A stretch of 64,000 bases of DNA, taken from positions 1-64,000 of the forward strand of contig JAPKZK010000061.1 in assembly GCA_026393835.1 (NCBI GenBank). Reading direction: 5' to 3'. The stretch's first letter is position 1, and the number at the start of each line of letters is the position of its first letter. Position numbers and translations under genes: made by a program. Shown here in pieces: positions 1-7,887 of this stretch. The notes beneath the pieces were generated by a model. The model saw only the letters and a program-made list of their open reading frames with translations, did no database searches and was not told the DNA's origin. Source of the DNA: Candidatus Aminicenantota bacterium. GTDB taxonomy: Bacteria > Acidobacteriota > Aminicenantia > UBA2199.

Positions 1-411
1 GAAAAAAGACCGGGAAAAAGCGAAATGCCGGGTAAAATTCTACAAAACATTCGAGCAATTCTGATCGCTTACACGCAATTCGACAAAAAATTGCGTCCCT
101 CCAGGCGGCTGATATTTATCCGCCGCGAATGATACCTCCAGCGTCGTCGGAAGTGATTTCAAGTGCTAAAAAATGGAATATTCCAGGTCGCCGCGGACTT
201 TTTCAAGAAAAAAACGTTCCCGGCCGCTTTTTATGGAGTATTCAAGCAAAAAAAATCCGTGCCACCGCAATTTGGCGATTGTTTCACCGGGAAAAATGCC
301 CGCCGTCACGATTTGGAGGAAAAAATTGGAAAAATTGGGCTGTCCCCTAATCACCAGGGGTGTCTTTGTGGCGATTTTAGAGAAGGGAGAACTCTGGCTA
401 TCTTTTGAATG
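1..411. other. intergenic region, no convincing gene
   Basis: No reading frame here looks like a real protein. Three overlapping + frames and one - frame are open between about 129 and 415, but they are rich in Lys/Arg/Trp/Phe, share the same bases and have no recognisable ribosome binding site. The DNA is made of A-runs alternating with GC-rich words, and ATGGAATATTC (172-182) recurs with one change as ATGGAGTATTC about 60 bases later. This suggests a decayed or dispersed non-coding repeat. The segment lies downstream of the hicB-like gene on the minus strand, where a hicA-like toxin might have been expected, and none is seen. Confidence 0.5.
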
Positions 412-738
412 TTAAGAAGCGGCGGCTTGCTCTAAAGTGTGGACAATAAACGAGTTCAGGCTGCTATCGGTTATTTTTGCTTTTAAATTTAGTTGGCGAT
501 GCAGTTCCGGGGAAAGGCGTAACACAAATTTTCCTGAAAAAGGTTTTTCAGGCTCTTTGCTTCTTTCTTTACACCAATCCAGGTAATCATCGACGGATTC
601 CCGAAAAGCCTGTTCGATTTCGTCTACCGATGTCCCTTGAAAAGTAATGACAGTCCTTGTATTAATAACCTCACCGTGAAAGATTTTGGCTTCATCATCG
701 TACTGGACGACACCGTAATACCCTTTATATTTCATCAT
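412..738 (-). CDS. hicB: HicB-family antitoxin (apparently orphan)
   Basis: A small protein of about 108 residues with the two-part HicB architecture. The N-terminal part (YKGYYGVVQYDDEAKIFHGE, then a TSVDEIEQAFRESVDDYLDW helix region) is the partial RNase H-like HicB fold. The C-terminal part (FVLRLSPELHRQLNLKAK to SLNSFIVHTLEQA) is a ribbon-helix-helix DNA-binding segment. HicB antitoxins bind the HicA mRNA-interferase toxin and repress their own operon. I chose the ATG at 738 over a longer frame to 816 because GAGAG lies just upstream and a -10/-35 pair lies at 755-783, so the longer start would be upstream of the promoter. No HicA-like dsRBD-fold toxin is visible on either side. It may be solitary or act on a HicA encoded elsewhere. 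Confidence 0.85.
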   Translation of the reverse strand: MMKYKGYYGVVQYDDEAKIFHGEVINTRTVITFQGTSVDEIEQAFRESVDDYLDWCKERSKEPEKPFSGKFVLRLSPELHRQLNLKAKITDSSLNSFIVHTLEQAAAS

Positions 739-754
739 AATTTTACTCTCTATT

Positions 755-783
755 ATAATACTATAATTCAGTATCATTTTCAA
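755..783 (-). promoter_or_regulatory. sigma-70-type promoter for the hicB-like gene
   Basis: On the minus strand TTGAAA (778-783) is followed after exactly 17 bases by TATTAT (755-760). The predicted transcript starts around 748, about 10 bases before the ATG at 738. A second TATAAT-like hexamer overlaps it. Confidence 0.55.
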
Positions 784-809
784 CCGGTTGATGCCCCAAT
801 CAATCCCTA

Positions 810-838
810 TTGACAATCACTGCTTACCCTGTTAGAAT
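810..838 (+). promoter_or_regulatory. sigma-70-type promoter for dsbD
   Basis: TTGACA (810-815), a 17-base spacer, then TAGAAT (833-838) form a near-consensus promoter 35 bases upstream of the dsbD start. It is back to back with the minus-strand promoter at 755-783, so hicB and dsbD are divergently transcribed from a compact region. Confidence 0.75.
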
Positions 839-873
839 TTAGCCTCGATAACGCCGCGAATAAGGATGCAATA

Positions 874-2649
874 ATGATAAGAAAAAAAATAATCGGTTTA
901 TTTATAGTTGTTTTGTCGATATTAGGTCTTGTTAGCCAGGGCCACTTGTATGGGCAGCTCTTTAAAGAGGATTTTGCCGCTGAACCTATGGTCGATACCC
1001 AGGTCAAGTATGATGAAGGCATGATTCTTTTTAAGATCGAGCTGGATAAGAATTACCATATCACGGACCTGAAGAATAATTTCTTCAAAATCGAAGCGCC
1101 TGAAAATGAGTATCTCAAGGTTGCGAAAGTGGAATTTCCCAAAGGAACGCCTTACGCCGATGAACTGGTTTTCAAAGGCGCCTTTGAAGTCCCGGTTTAT
1201 GTGAAGGTAGTGAAAGAGATTCCCGCCGGCCAGGTTTTGAAATTTAAACTTTCCTACCAGGTATGCCAGGAAAGTCCACGGGAACTTTGTTATCCCCCGG
1301 CGGAGAAGGATATCGACGTGAAATTCAGCCAGGCTTTCAAGACGGTCGAAGGCGCGGGTGAACGGGGTAAAAGGGGCGATGAATCTTATTCGCAGTGGGT
1401 CGAGCGAATCGTTAAACAGGAATTGGAGCGTAAATCTTTTCTATTATTCTTACTGGTATTTGCGGCCGGTTTTCTTACCAGTTTTACCCCCTGCGTTTAT
1501 CCTGTCATTCCCATTGTTATGGGCTATATCGGGACGCGCAGCGGCAGCAGCAAATTAAAAGGATTTTATCTTTCCATTTTTTTCGTATTGGGACTGGCGT
1601 TGGTTTATTCCGTATTCGGCGTAATCGCGGCCACCACCGGCACCATGATGGGGCTTTCTTTCCAGAATCCGCTGGTAGTAATTATCATCGCGGCCATATT
1701 TATCCTGATGGGTTTGAGTTTGGCCGGTCTTTTCGAGATACCCGTACCGTCATCCATCTCCTCGAAAGTGCAATCCGGGCATAAAAGTGAGATCATCGGT
1801 TCATTGTTGGTGGGAGGGGTTTCCGGCATCATTGCCGCCCCCTGCGTCGGCCCTGTTCTGATTGCCTTGCTTTCATGGATCAGCCAGACCGGCAATATTT
1901 TATTGGGTTTCTGGTTGACCTTTACCTTTTCGTTGGGGTTGGGGGTTATATTTTTGATCGTTGGAACTTTTTCCGGGGTAGTATCGGCCATGCCCAGGGG
2001 CGGGAACTGGATGAATTATGTCAAGTATTTCTTCGCCCTGCTGTTGTTGGGAGGTGGAATATATTTCCTCAGCACCATTACAGCCGAATGGCTCGATTAC
2101 CTGCTGTGGGGAATTTTCCTCATTGCCGCCGCTGTGTTTATGGGGTTATTGAAGCCGCTGGAAGAAGACGCCGGGATTAAGAGTAAATTATTTAAAATCC
2201 TCCTGGCGCTGATCTTATTTACCGGCGCGTTTTTCTTCATGAAATCCCTGGAGATGAAGTATTTCCCTGCGAAATATTCGCCTGTGGCGGTTGACAAAGT
2301 TCACCTGCCGTGGCTTGCGGACCTTGAAGAGGGGAAGAAGGTTTCGCTGGCTGAAAATAAGATCATGATGATCGATACTTATGCGGATTGGTGTGTGGCC
2401 TGCAAAGAGTTGGATGAATATACGTTTTCGACCCCCGAAGTTTCGGAACGGTTAAAGGGGTTTGTATTGGTGAAGCTGGATTTTACCAAAAAGAGCGAGG
2501 CCAATGAAGCGCTGCGGAAATTGCTGGGGATTATCGGCATGCCCACGGTAATGTTTTTCAACCCGGAAGGCAAGGAGATCAAACGGTTTTCCGGTTTCAT
2601 GGAGAGAGATAATTTTCTCAGTTTCCTGGATGGGTTAAAAACAAATTAA
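874..2649 (+). CDS. dsbD: thiol:disulfide interchange protein DsbD
   Basis: A 591-residue inner-membrane reductant conduit that carries electrons from cytoplasmic thioredoxin to periplasmic thiol proteins. It supports disulfide isomerisation and cytochrome c maturation. The N-terminus is a hydrophobic signal segment (residues about 5-25) followed by a periplasmic alpha domain of the DsbD N-terminal type, with a Cys pair around CQESPRELC. The membrane domain (about 190-455) carries both expected redox motifs, FTPCVYPVIP (C207) and AAPCVGPVL (C324). The C-terminus is a thioredoxin-like gamma domain with DWCVACKE (C507/C510) and a cis-Pro region GMPTVMFF. Length and domain order match full-length DsbD. 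The start is supported by AAGGATG upstream and by the promoter at 810-838. It appears monocistronic. Confidence 0.95.
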   Translation: MIRKKIIGLFIVVLSILGLVSQGHLYGQLFKEDFAAEPMVDTQVKYDEGMILFKIELDKNYHITDLKNNFFKIEAPENEYLKVAKVEFPKGTPYADELVFKGAFEVPVYVKVVKEIPAGQVLKFKLSYQVCQESPRELCYPPAEKDIDVKFSQAFKTVEGAGERGKRGDESYSQWVERIVKQELERKSFLLFLLVFAAGFLTSFTPCVYPVIPIVMGYIGTRSGSSKLKGFYLSIFFVLGLALVYSVFGVIAATTGTMMGLSFQNPLVVIIIAAIFILMGLSLAGLFEIPVPSSISSKVQSGHKSEIIGSLLVGGVSGIIAAPCVGPVLIALLSWISQTGNILLGFWLTFTFSLGLGVIFLIVGTFSGVVSAMPRGGNWMNYVKYFFALLLLGGGIYFLSTITAEWLDYLLWGIFLIAAAVFMGLLKPLEEDAGIKSKLFKILLALILFTGAFFFMKSLEMKYFPAKYSPVAVDKVHLPWLADLEEGKKVSLAENKIMMIDTYADWCVACKELDEYTFSTPEVSERLKGFVLVKLDFTKKSEANEALRKLLGIIGMPTVMFFNPEGKEIKRFSGFMERDNFLSFLDGLKTN

Positions 2650-2704
2650 AATCCTTTATAAAGGCTGTCAAAGAAATTGCAGCCTGGAAAAATTTCCTTT
2701 ATAG

Positions 2705-2733
2705 TTGACATCGCCTAAGAAAACCATTATATT
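2705..2733 (+). promoter_or_regulatory. sigma-70-type promoter for the DUF433/DUF5615 operon
   Basis: TTGACA (2705-2710), 17 bases, then TATATT (2728-2733). Transcription would start near 2740, which leaves a very short leader and rules against the upstream ATG at 2736 as the translation start. Confidence 0.7.
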
Positions 2734-2750
2734 TAATGCAGGAGATTTCG

Positions 2751-2999
2751 ATGAATGAGAATGATATTTTACAGCGTATAACGTTTAATCCTGGGATTTT
2801 CAACGGTAAGCCGATCATACGAGGGAAACGGATCGCTGTCGCGCATATCCTGGGAATGATTGCCGAAGGTTCGACGATTGAAGAGATATTGGAAGGATAT
2901 CCTTTTTTAGAAAAACAAGATATCCAGGCATGTATGAGTTATGCGCATCGAATCGTTGCCCATGAACGCATTGAACCGGCCCTGGTTATGGTTGGTTAA
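2751..2999 (+). CDS. DUF433-family antitoxin
   Basis: About 82 residues with the DUF433 signature: ITFNPGIFNGKPIIRGKRI, then a winged-helix-like stretch (VAHILGMIAEGSTIEEILEG, with FLEKQDIQACMSYA after it). DUF433 proteins are small DNA-binding antitoxins usually encoded directly before DUF5615 PIN-like toxins, and that is the case here. An in-frame ATG lies at 2736, but the bases between it and 2751 contain AGGAG, which is the ribosome binding site for the ATG at 2751. The promoter position agrees. The stop codon overlaps the next start by one base (TAATG), indicating translational coupling. Regulation is probably autorepression through the 2705-2733 region, inferred from family behaviour. 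Confidence 0.9.
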   Translation: MNENDILQRITFNPGIFNGKPIIRGKRIAVAHILGMIAEGSTIEEILEGYPFLEKQDIQACMSYAHRIVAHERIEPALVMVG

Positions 3000-3352
3000 T
3001 GAAGTTTTTATTGGATAGTTGCATTTCATTCTTCGCGGTAAAGGCCTTAAGAGAGGAAAAGTTTGAAGTTATATGGATTCCTGAAACGGGGAAAGATCCG
3101 GGAGATGAAGTCATTATAAAAAAAGCCTATGTGGAAAATCTTGTTTTAGTTACCGCCGATAAAGACTTTGGGGAACTTGTATTTTTGAAGCGAATTCCTT
3201 CTTCAACCATCATTCGATTAGTTGATATCCCTGCTAAGAACCAGGGGAAAGTATTATTGAACTTAATCAGGTTAAATAAACGAGATATTGAGCAAGGGGC
3301 TATCATAACAGTTGATAAATACAGGGTACGCATTCGTTACGTCTATGAATAA
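2999..3352 (+). CDS. DUF5615 PIN-like toxin
   Basis: A 117-residue protein of the DUF5615 (Mut7-C/PIN-like) family. Visible features are the N-terminal MKFLLDSCIS strand-Asp, an acidic GDEVIIKKA helix, and the core LVTADKDFGELVF with the paired acidic residues expected to bind metal. It is presumed to be a ribonuclease toxin neutralised by the upstream DUF433 partner, whose stop overlaps this start by one base. The family more often has LLDENL near the N-terminus. Here Ser-Cys replaces Glu-Asn, so activity is likely but not certain. Confidence 0.85.
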   Translation: MKFLLDSCISFFAVKALREEKFEVIWIPETGKDPGDEVIIKKAYVENLVLVTADKDFGELVFLKRIPSSTIIRLVDIPAKNQGKVLLNLIRLNKRDIEQGAIITVDKYRVRIRYVYE

Positions 3353-3640
3353 TCTCCTGGTTTACCGCCCGATACCTGGAGAACAATTTAAGAAGATGGC
3401 GCAGATGGCGCGGATTACACAGATGCTAAAAAGAGGATTTTTAATCGGCGTCATCAGCGTTATCAGCGGTTCAGACATTTTTTAAAGCCCCTGTTTTAAA
3501 TAGTCCCCCGAAAGTTCCTGGAAGGTCCTGGGAAGATATTTCTATATCCGGGTTACAATTCTTATTCCCCGTAATAATGCCTTCTCACTCTTGCCGACCA
3601 TTTTAGAAAAACCTGCCTGAGAGTTTCTTCGTAATGTCTA
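3353..3640. other. convergent intergenic region with a repeat-like segment
   Basis: This 288-base gap lies between convergent genes. Around 3395-3425 it has GATGGCGCAGATGGCGCGG followed by ATTACACAGATG. At about 3450-3470 it has CGTCATCAGCGTTATCAGCG. These are words of the kind seen in dispersed intergenic repeats, arranged roughly as opposed arms. I see no coding capacity and no clear intrinsic terminator. Confidence 0.4.
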
Positions 3641-5488
3641 CTAAGCGGTGGTATCCTTTTTTTTAGCACGGTACATTTGAAAACCTGCTTTTAAAAGATA
3701 AGCAGGTATTTTTCGAACAGTCTCCCGGTCTTTTTCTTTCTCCTTTTCTTGCAATTCATTCCACGGAATAAGACACGGGCTTGTCTTTTTCCGAATATTT
3801 TTTATTCCTGGTGCAAATTTCCATCCATCCATCACACGATCCTCCATCCAGAGTTTATGTTCGATTTTAGCCATCGTCTCGATTTCTTCAGGAGTAAATT
3901 CAACCGCTTCGGCGAACCAATCATTCATTGGAGTAATATAACAGTCGATGCCGTGTAATTTATACTTTATGTAATAGGCCTGCCTCCGGTTTGAATCTTT
4001 TATACGTTCCGGTAGTTTTTCCCATGAAACCAGGTATGGGTTGATTCGCACTGTTTCGCCTTCTTTTAATCGCTCTTGAACATATTCATCATGAATATTA
4101 TGGGCCACCATTTCATATGTAAAAATTTCCAGCAATTCAGGTGTTAATGCTCTATCCAATAAATGGAAACCGTAAATCCTGTCAGGAATGTTGTTTGGGT
4201 TGGAGTTACAATTTTTTGCTAATTCTATAAATCCTGTTTTGCGACTCATTCGAACGATAATGGGGAGCATAAATTCTCTTAAATTTTGATCCAGGGTCAG
4301 GGCTGTTGTTAGAGCAAAAGAGCTATTGTCGAGGCAAACATAGATAATATCAAAGTTGCACGATCCATCAGCGCTAAAAAGGAAACGGCCATCTTCAAAA
4401 TCACTTGAATTTATATCCATTTGCAGGGCATCAATCCGGCATACTTTATCCAGGCCGGGATAGTGCAGGTTGAGTAAATCTTTTTTTTTGTTTGCCTGAT
4501 GATCGATGATGCTAATAATTAATTTTTCATCGATTCTTTCCGCTAAACTCATCCTTCTTTTAGCGATATAAGCGATCAGGCTTTCTCCCATATATCCGAC
4601 TCCAACGATCAGCAAACGTGGGAATGCGGTTGCACCGATTTTTTTGTTTTCGAATGGCGATAATTGTTCATCATCAATTATGGCCTGGGCTGCGCGGTCA
4701 AAAAGGTTGAGAAAGTCGAGGCGGAAGTTTGGAACTCTGTCCAATCCCAATTCCCTTTTATTAAGAAAATGACAAAACCGCGGTTCTATAATATGGACAA
4801 AACAAGTCAATGGTCTCATTTTCTCATTGGCTATTAATTTGCGAGCTTGTACCGCAATCTCGGCATTAATGTCATCCTGTCCGCAAACAGAAAACAAATA
4901 CTTTGCCCTGTTCAGGCTGGCTTGCTTGAGGTAATAGGCGGATGTTGCATTGCCGATTAATACACTAATACCTCTGTCCCTGCACTCTTTGATGTTATCA
5001 TTCTCTTCATCCAACTCGATGACCACAACCTTCTGACCACTTTTCTTTAGCTTTAGCGCCAATAGAAGCCCTTTATTACCAAGTCCGCAGATGATAATAT
5101 GATTTCTCATGGCTCGAATTTTGAGCAATCGATTTTGCTCTCTGAATATTATTATAAATGCCCTTATTGCCGTAGAACCGGCAATTACTGGCGCCAGAAA
5201 CCTGGCGATTTCCAACTTGCAATTTAAAGGAGGTGGTAAGGCCCCGGGATTTAATACAAAAAGTTGGAGAGTGTGATACAAAATATCCAGGAAAGTGTAT
5301 TTTGGGGGGTTTGTTAATAAAAAATATTCGGCAAATCCCAGGAGACCAAAAAATGATACTACAATTGCGGAGATTAGTATTATCCACCACTGATAGCTTA
5401 GAAAGAGTTGTCCCAGCCATTTTAGCCAGGACTTCAAGGGTATTCTCTGGCCCTCCATTATTTGATCTTCTGAAATCGATTCTTTCAT
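3641..5488 (-). CDS. TrkA-N (RCK-like) NAD-binding membrane protein with C-terminal RyR domain
   Basis: A 615-residue protein. The N-terminus has two to three membrane segments (about 30-52, 62-85 and 98-118) with a short re-entrant-like stretch (TLQLFVLNPG) that lacks a canonical TVGYG potassium filter. A Rossmann TrkA-N/RCK domain starts near residue 128 (IIICGLGNKGLLLALKLKKSG, ending in an acidic VIELDEEN that would bind NAD ribose). A second Rossmann-like unit follows around LLIVGVGYMGESLIAYIA. The last ~100 residues match the ryanodine-receptor (RyR) repeat: IEHKLWMEDRVMDGWKFAPG, then a KTSPCLIPWNEL and KEKDRETVRKIPAYL pattern. It is likely a ligand-gated ion channel or sensor. The physiological ion is not evident. 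AAGGA lies upstream of the ATG. Confidence 0.85.
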   Translation of the reverse strand: MKESISEDQIMEGQRIPLKSWLKWLGQLFLSYQWWIILISAIVVSFFGLLGFAEYFLLTNPPKYTFLDILYHTLQLFVLNPGALPPPLNCKLEIARFLAPVIAGSTAIRAFIIIFREQNRLLKIRAMRNHIIICGLGNKGLLLALKLKKSGQKVVVIELDEENDNIKECRDRGISVLIGNATSAYYLKQASLNRAKYLFSVCGQDDINAEIAVQARKLIANEKMRPLTCFVHIIEPRFCHFLNKRELGLDRVPNFRLDFLNLFDRAAQAIIDDEQLSPFENKKIGATAFPRLLIVGVGYMGESLIAYIAKRRMSLAERIDEKLIISIIDHQANKKKDLLNLHYPGLDKVCRIDALQMDINSSDFEDGRFLFSADGSCNFDIIYVCLDNSSFALTTALTLDQNLREFMLPIIVRMSRKTGFIELAKNCNSNPNNIPDRIYGFHLLDRALTPELLEIFTYEMVAHNIHDEYVQERLKEGETVRINPYLVSWEKLPERIKDSNRRQAYYIKYKLHGIDCYITPMNDWFAEAVEFTPEEIETMAKIEHKLWMEDRVMDGWKFAPGIKNIRKKTSPCLIPWNELQEKEKEKDRETVRKIPAYLLKAGFQMYRAKKKDTTA

Positions 5489-5513
5489 GTTAAAATTTCC
5501 TTGTTTTTTTTTA

Positions 5514-5542
5514 ACTATACTAAAAAGGAAAATTTATTGCAA
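5514..5542 (-). promoter_or_regulatory. sigma-70-type promoter for the TrkA-N/RyR gene
   Basis: On the minus strand TTGCAA (5537-5542), 17 bases, then TATAGT (5514-5519). It is placed about 25 bases upstream of the start at 5488 and lies in the gap after the peptide transporter gene. Confidence 0.6.
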
Positions 5543-5556
5543 GTGAAATTGAGTTT

Positions 5557-7746
5557 CTATTTCTTCAAACTTTCCTTTTCCGCTTTCCTGGGCGCCAGGA
5601 ATTTGTTGTACAACAAAAGACTGATGATGGTGACTACCCCGATCATACTGAAAACGAGCCACAAAGTCCGCGGCTGGTTGAGGTTGTCCACGAAATGAAC
5701 GTAAAGCCTGGCCCCTAAAATACCGCCCACGGAACTGCCGAAGACCCCGTAAAGGAAAATGTATCCCATGTACAAAGCTTTTTTGTCGGCGGGCGCCGTC
5801 AACCCGACGTAACTGATAAACTTGGGATGCGCGGTCATCTCACCGATAGAAAAAATGGCGGCCCCGGCAATGAATACCCAGATATGCGTGGATATGGCAA
5901 ATACAGCCATCCCTACGGTGGCAATAGCGATGCCGGCGATCATGGTGGGCATGGCTTTTTTGTTCTTAACGATACTGGATATGAACAACTGCAATAAAAT
6001 AATGGTGCCGGCGGTAATGGCGGTCACATGCTCCACATCGAAGAACCAATCCATCTTGACGCCGAAAATACCCAGGAATCCGTTGACCGCATTGTTAAAG
6101 GAACCGGCGTCGACATACGCCTGCACATACCATAAAACCGAATCGAACATCTGGAAATATAGAACCCAGAACCCGGAATACAGCACGATCATCAACAGGA
6201 ATTTGCCGTGGTCCACAAATTTCCGGGAATCGCTTTTATCGATGATGAATAGGGACATCACCGATAAATAGATGACGGAAGAAACAATCCTGCCCAGTGT
6301 GTCAAGCCCGGGTAAGAACCAGGCTGCAATGATAACCGCCGGGACCAACAGGAGGTACAACCGGGGCGCCCGCACACCACCGGGGGAAACGGCCACGATA
6401 AAAAGCGCCAACAATACCAGCGAAATTACGAAAAATGGGAAAAATGAACGCCCCTTAAGCCCTTGATAAAGCGTATCGCAGTCATTTATGGTAATACCCC
6501 GCAGCGCCGGGATTTCATGCATTTTTTTCAAAAGGTTATTTTTATCGCTGTCGTAATCGTCGAGACTTTTTAAGAAAACCCTGTAACGATTGCCGGGTAG
6601 ACTCTCTACCCCGGCGCCGGCGCCGGCGGCCGGGTCTACTTCAAACGATAATTCGATTTTATCGATGGACTGCGTGATATAGCCGTTAATTTCATTTTCC
6701 GTGACGGGGGCCAGGCCCGGGTACTCCGACAATTCCTGCAGCAGTTTGGCCATCACATCAGTATTAATATATTGAGGTTTGTAAATGGTCAATGTGACTA
6801 TAGAAGGCGTTGTATTTTCGGATTTCTCCTTTTCAGACGGTCCCTTTAACTCGTAAGGGACTTTTTTCAACATATTCCTCTGGACTTTGAACAGCAGCGT
6901 GGTATTATCTTTTTCGATGCCGATGGTAGGAAATTTAACGGGCGCCGGCGACCGGTCCATATAACTGTAAACAGAATAACCCAGCAGCAGCGCCAATACC
7001 AGGGAGATGACGATTTTCCAGGTAGGGGATTTTTTCATCAGGTTGTGCAGTAGTACGATAGGGGAGTAGATGATCTCGAAGGCATTGGCCAGGGTCTGCA
7101 GCAAACCGGTTTGTTCCCTTTCCTTTGCCCTGGCTTCCGCCTCTTTTTGTTTAGCGGGTTCTTTAAAGAAAAAAGCGGTGGGAATAATCATGGCGGCGGT
7201 GCAAACGGCGGAAGCGATAATCACGTACCTGGGATCGATGCTTTTTAAAAAGGGAACCAGGATCAACGGGAATAAAAAGGCGCCCATGTTAATCGACCAG
7301 TAATAGACGCCGAAGGCCTGGGTGCTGTTGGATTCGTCCGTGATTTTGGCAATGGCGCCGGATACGATGGGTTTAAAGGTCCCGGCCCCGAACCCCATAA
7401 TCACCAGGGCGGCAAAAACAGCCGTGTAAGAAGTCATTTGACTGGTCAGGAAATAACCGCCCCCCAGCAGCGCAAAAGCGACCATTAAAACTTTGCGGTA
7501 ACCGAAACGGTCGGCAATGGCCCCGGCCAGGATAGGCAAAAAATAAAGCAGCGGCTGGATGACCCCTTTGATAATACCGACATTCTCTTTGGGAAAATGC
7601 AGTGAATCTACGAAATACTGGGATAAGAAACTCATCATCCCGTAATAAGCCCCTCTTTCGAAAAATTCGAACATCACCACCAACCAGAACTGACCGGGAA
7701 ACTTTTTAAAGAATCCTTTCCTGGATTCTTCGCTCTGCATATTCAT
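5557..7746 (-). CDS. POT/PTR-family (MFS) peptide transporter with inserted domain
   Basis: About 729 residues. The N-terminal half has the proton-dependent oligopeptide transporter signatures: MFEFFERGAYYGM (the ExxER motif for proton coupling in helix 1), then GFGAGTFKPIVSGAIAK and QAFGVYYWSINMGAF (PTR2 signature region). POT transporters of bacteria are usually about 450-550 residues. Here roughly residues 255-430 form an extra region between membrane segments, a soluble alpha/beta part (KFPTIGIEKDNTTLLFKVQ to RVFLKSLDDYDSDKN) flanked by added hydrophobic helices. The C-terminal half returns to the MFS fold. I chose the ATG at 7746, with GAGG five bases upstream, over the GTG two codons earlier. 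It likely imports di/tripeptides or related compounds. The role of the insert is unknown. Confidence 0.85.
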   Translation of the reverse strand: MNMQSEESRKGFFKKFPGQFWLVVMFEFFERGAYYGMMSFLSQYFVDSLHFPKENVGIIKGVIQPLLYFLPILAGAIADRFGYRKVLMVAFALLGGGYFLTSQMTSYTAVFAALVIMGFGAGTFKPIVSGAIAKITDESNSTQAFGVYYWSINMGAFLFPLILVPFLKSIDPRYVIIASAVCTAAMIIPTAFFFKEPAKQKEAEARAKEREQTGLLQTLANAFEIIYSPIVLLHNLMKKSPTWKIVISLVLALLLGYSVYSYMDRSPAPVKFPTIGIEKDNTTLLFKVQRNMLKKVPYELKGPSEKEKSENTTPSIVTLTIYKPQYINTDVMAKLLQELSEYPGLAPVTENEINGYITQSIDKIELSFEVDPAAGAGAGVESLPGNRYRVFLKSLDDYDSDKNNLLKKMHEIPALRGITINDCDTLYQGLKGRSFFPFFVISLVLLALFIVAVSPGGVRAPRLYLLLVPAVIIAAWFLPGLDTLGRIVSSVIYLSVMSLFIIDKSDSRKFVDHGKFLLMIVLYSGFWVLYFQMFDSVLWYVQAYVDAGSFNNAVNGFLGIFGVKMDWFFDVEHVTAITAGTIILLQLFISSIVKNKKAMPTMIAGIAIATVGMAVFAISTHIWVFIAGAAIFSIGEMTAHPKFISYVGLTAPADKKALYMGYIFLYGVFGSSVGGILGARLYVHFVDNLNQPRTLWLVFSMIGVVTIISLLLYNKFLAPRKAEKESLKK

Positions 7747-7843
7747 AGACACCTCATTTGTCTTTCGATTTTTTTAAACCCTGGATACTGCGTGATGAAC
7801 CGCACTTCTTGCCCTGGGATGGACTCTTAAAAATCAAAAAGTA

Positions 7844-7872
7844 ATCATACCAACTAATCGAGTAAAAGGCAA
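7844..7872 (-). promoter_or_regulatory. possible promoter for the peptide transporter gene
   Basis: On the minus strand TTGCCT (7867-7872), 17 bases, then TATGAT (7844-7849), about 95 bases upstream of the start at 7746. The -35 is a weaker match than the other promoters in the window. Confidence 0.4.
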
Positions 7873-7887
7873 GAAAAAAATAATGTC

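Noticed and set aside
129-415. Three overlapping + frames of about 70-80 residues and one - frame at the left edge
   Set aside because: They share the same bases, have no ribosome binding site and no family resemblance. Repeat-like DNA explains them better.
2650-2704. Possible terminator after dsbD (AGGCTG opposed by CAGCCT)
   Set aside because: The stem is only six base pairs with a 12-base loop and no T-run follows, so the support is too weak.
5822-6271. 149-residue + frame opposite the peptide transporter
   Set aside because: It is a shadow of the POT gene. It has no start signal and its composition is that of an antisense membrane gene.
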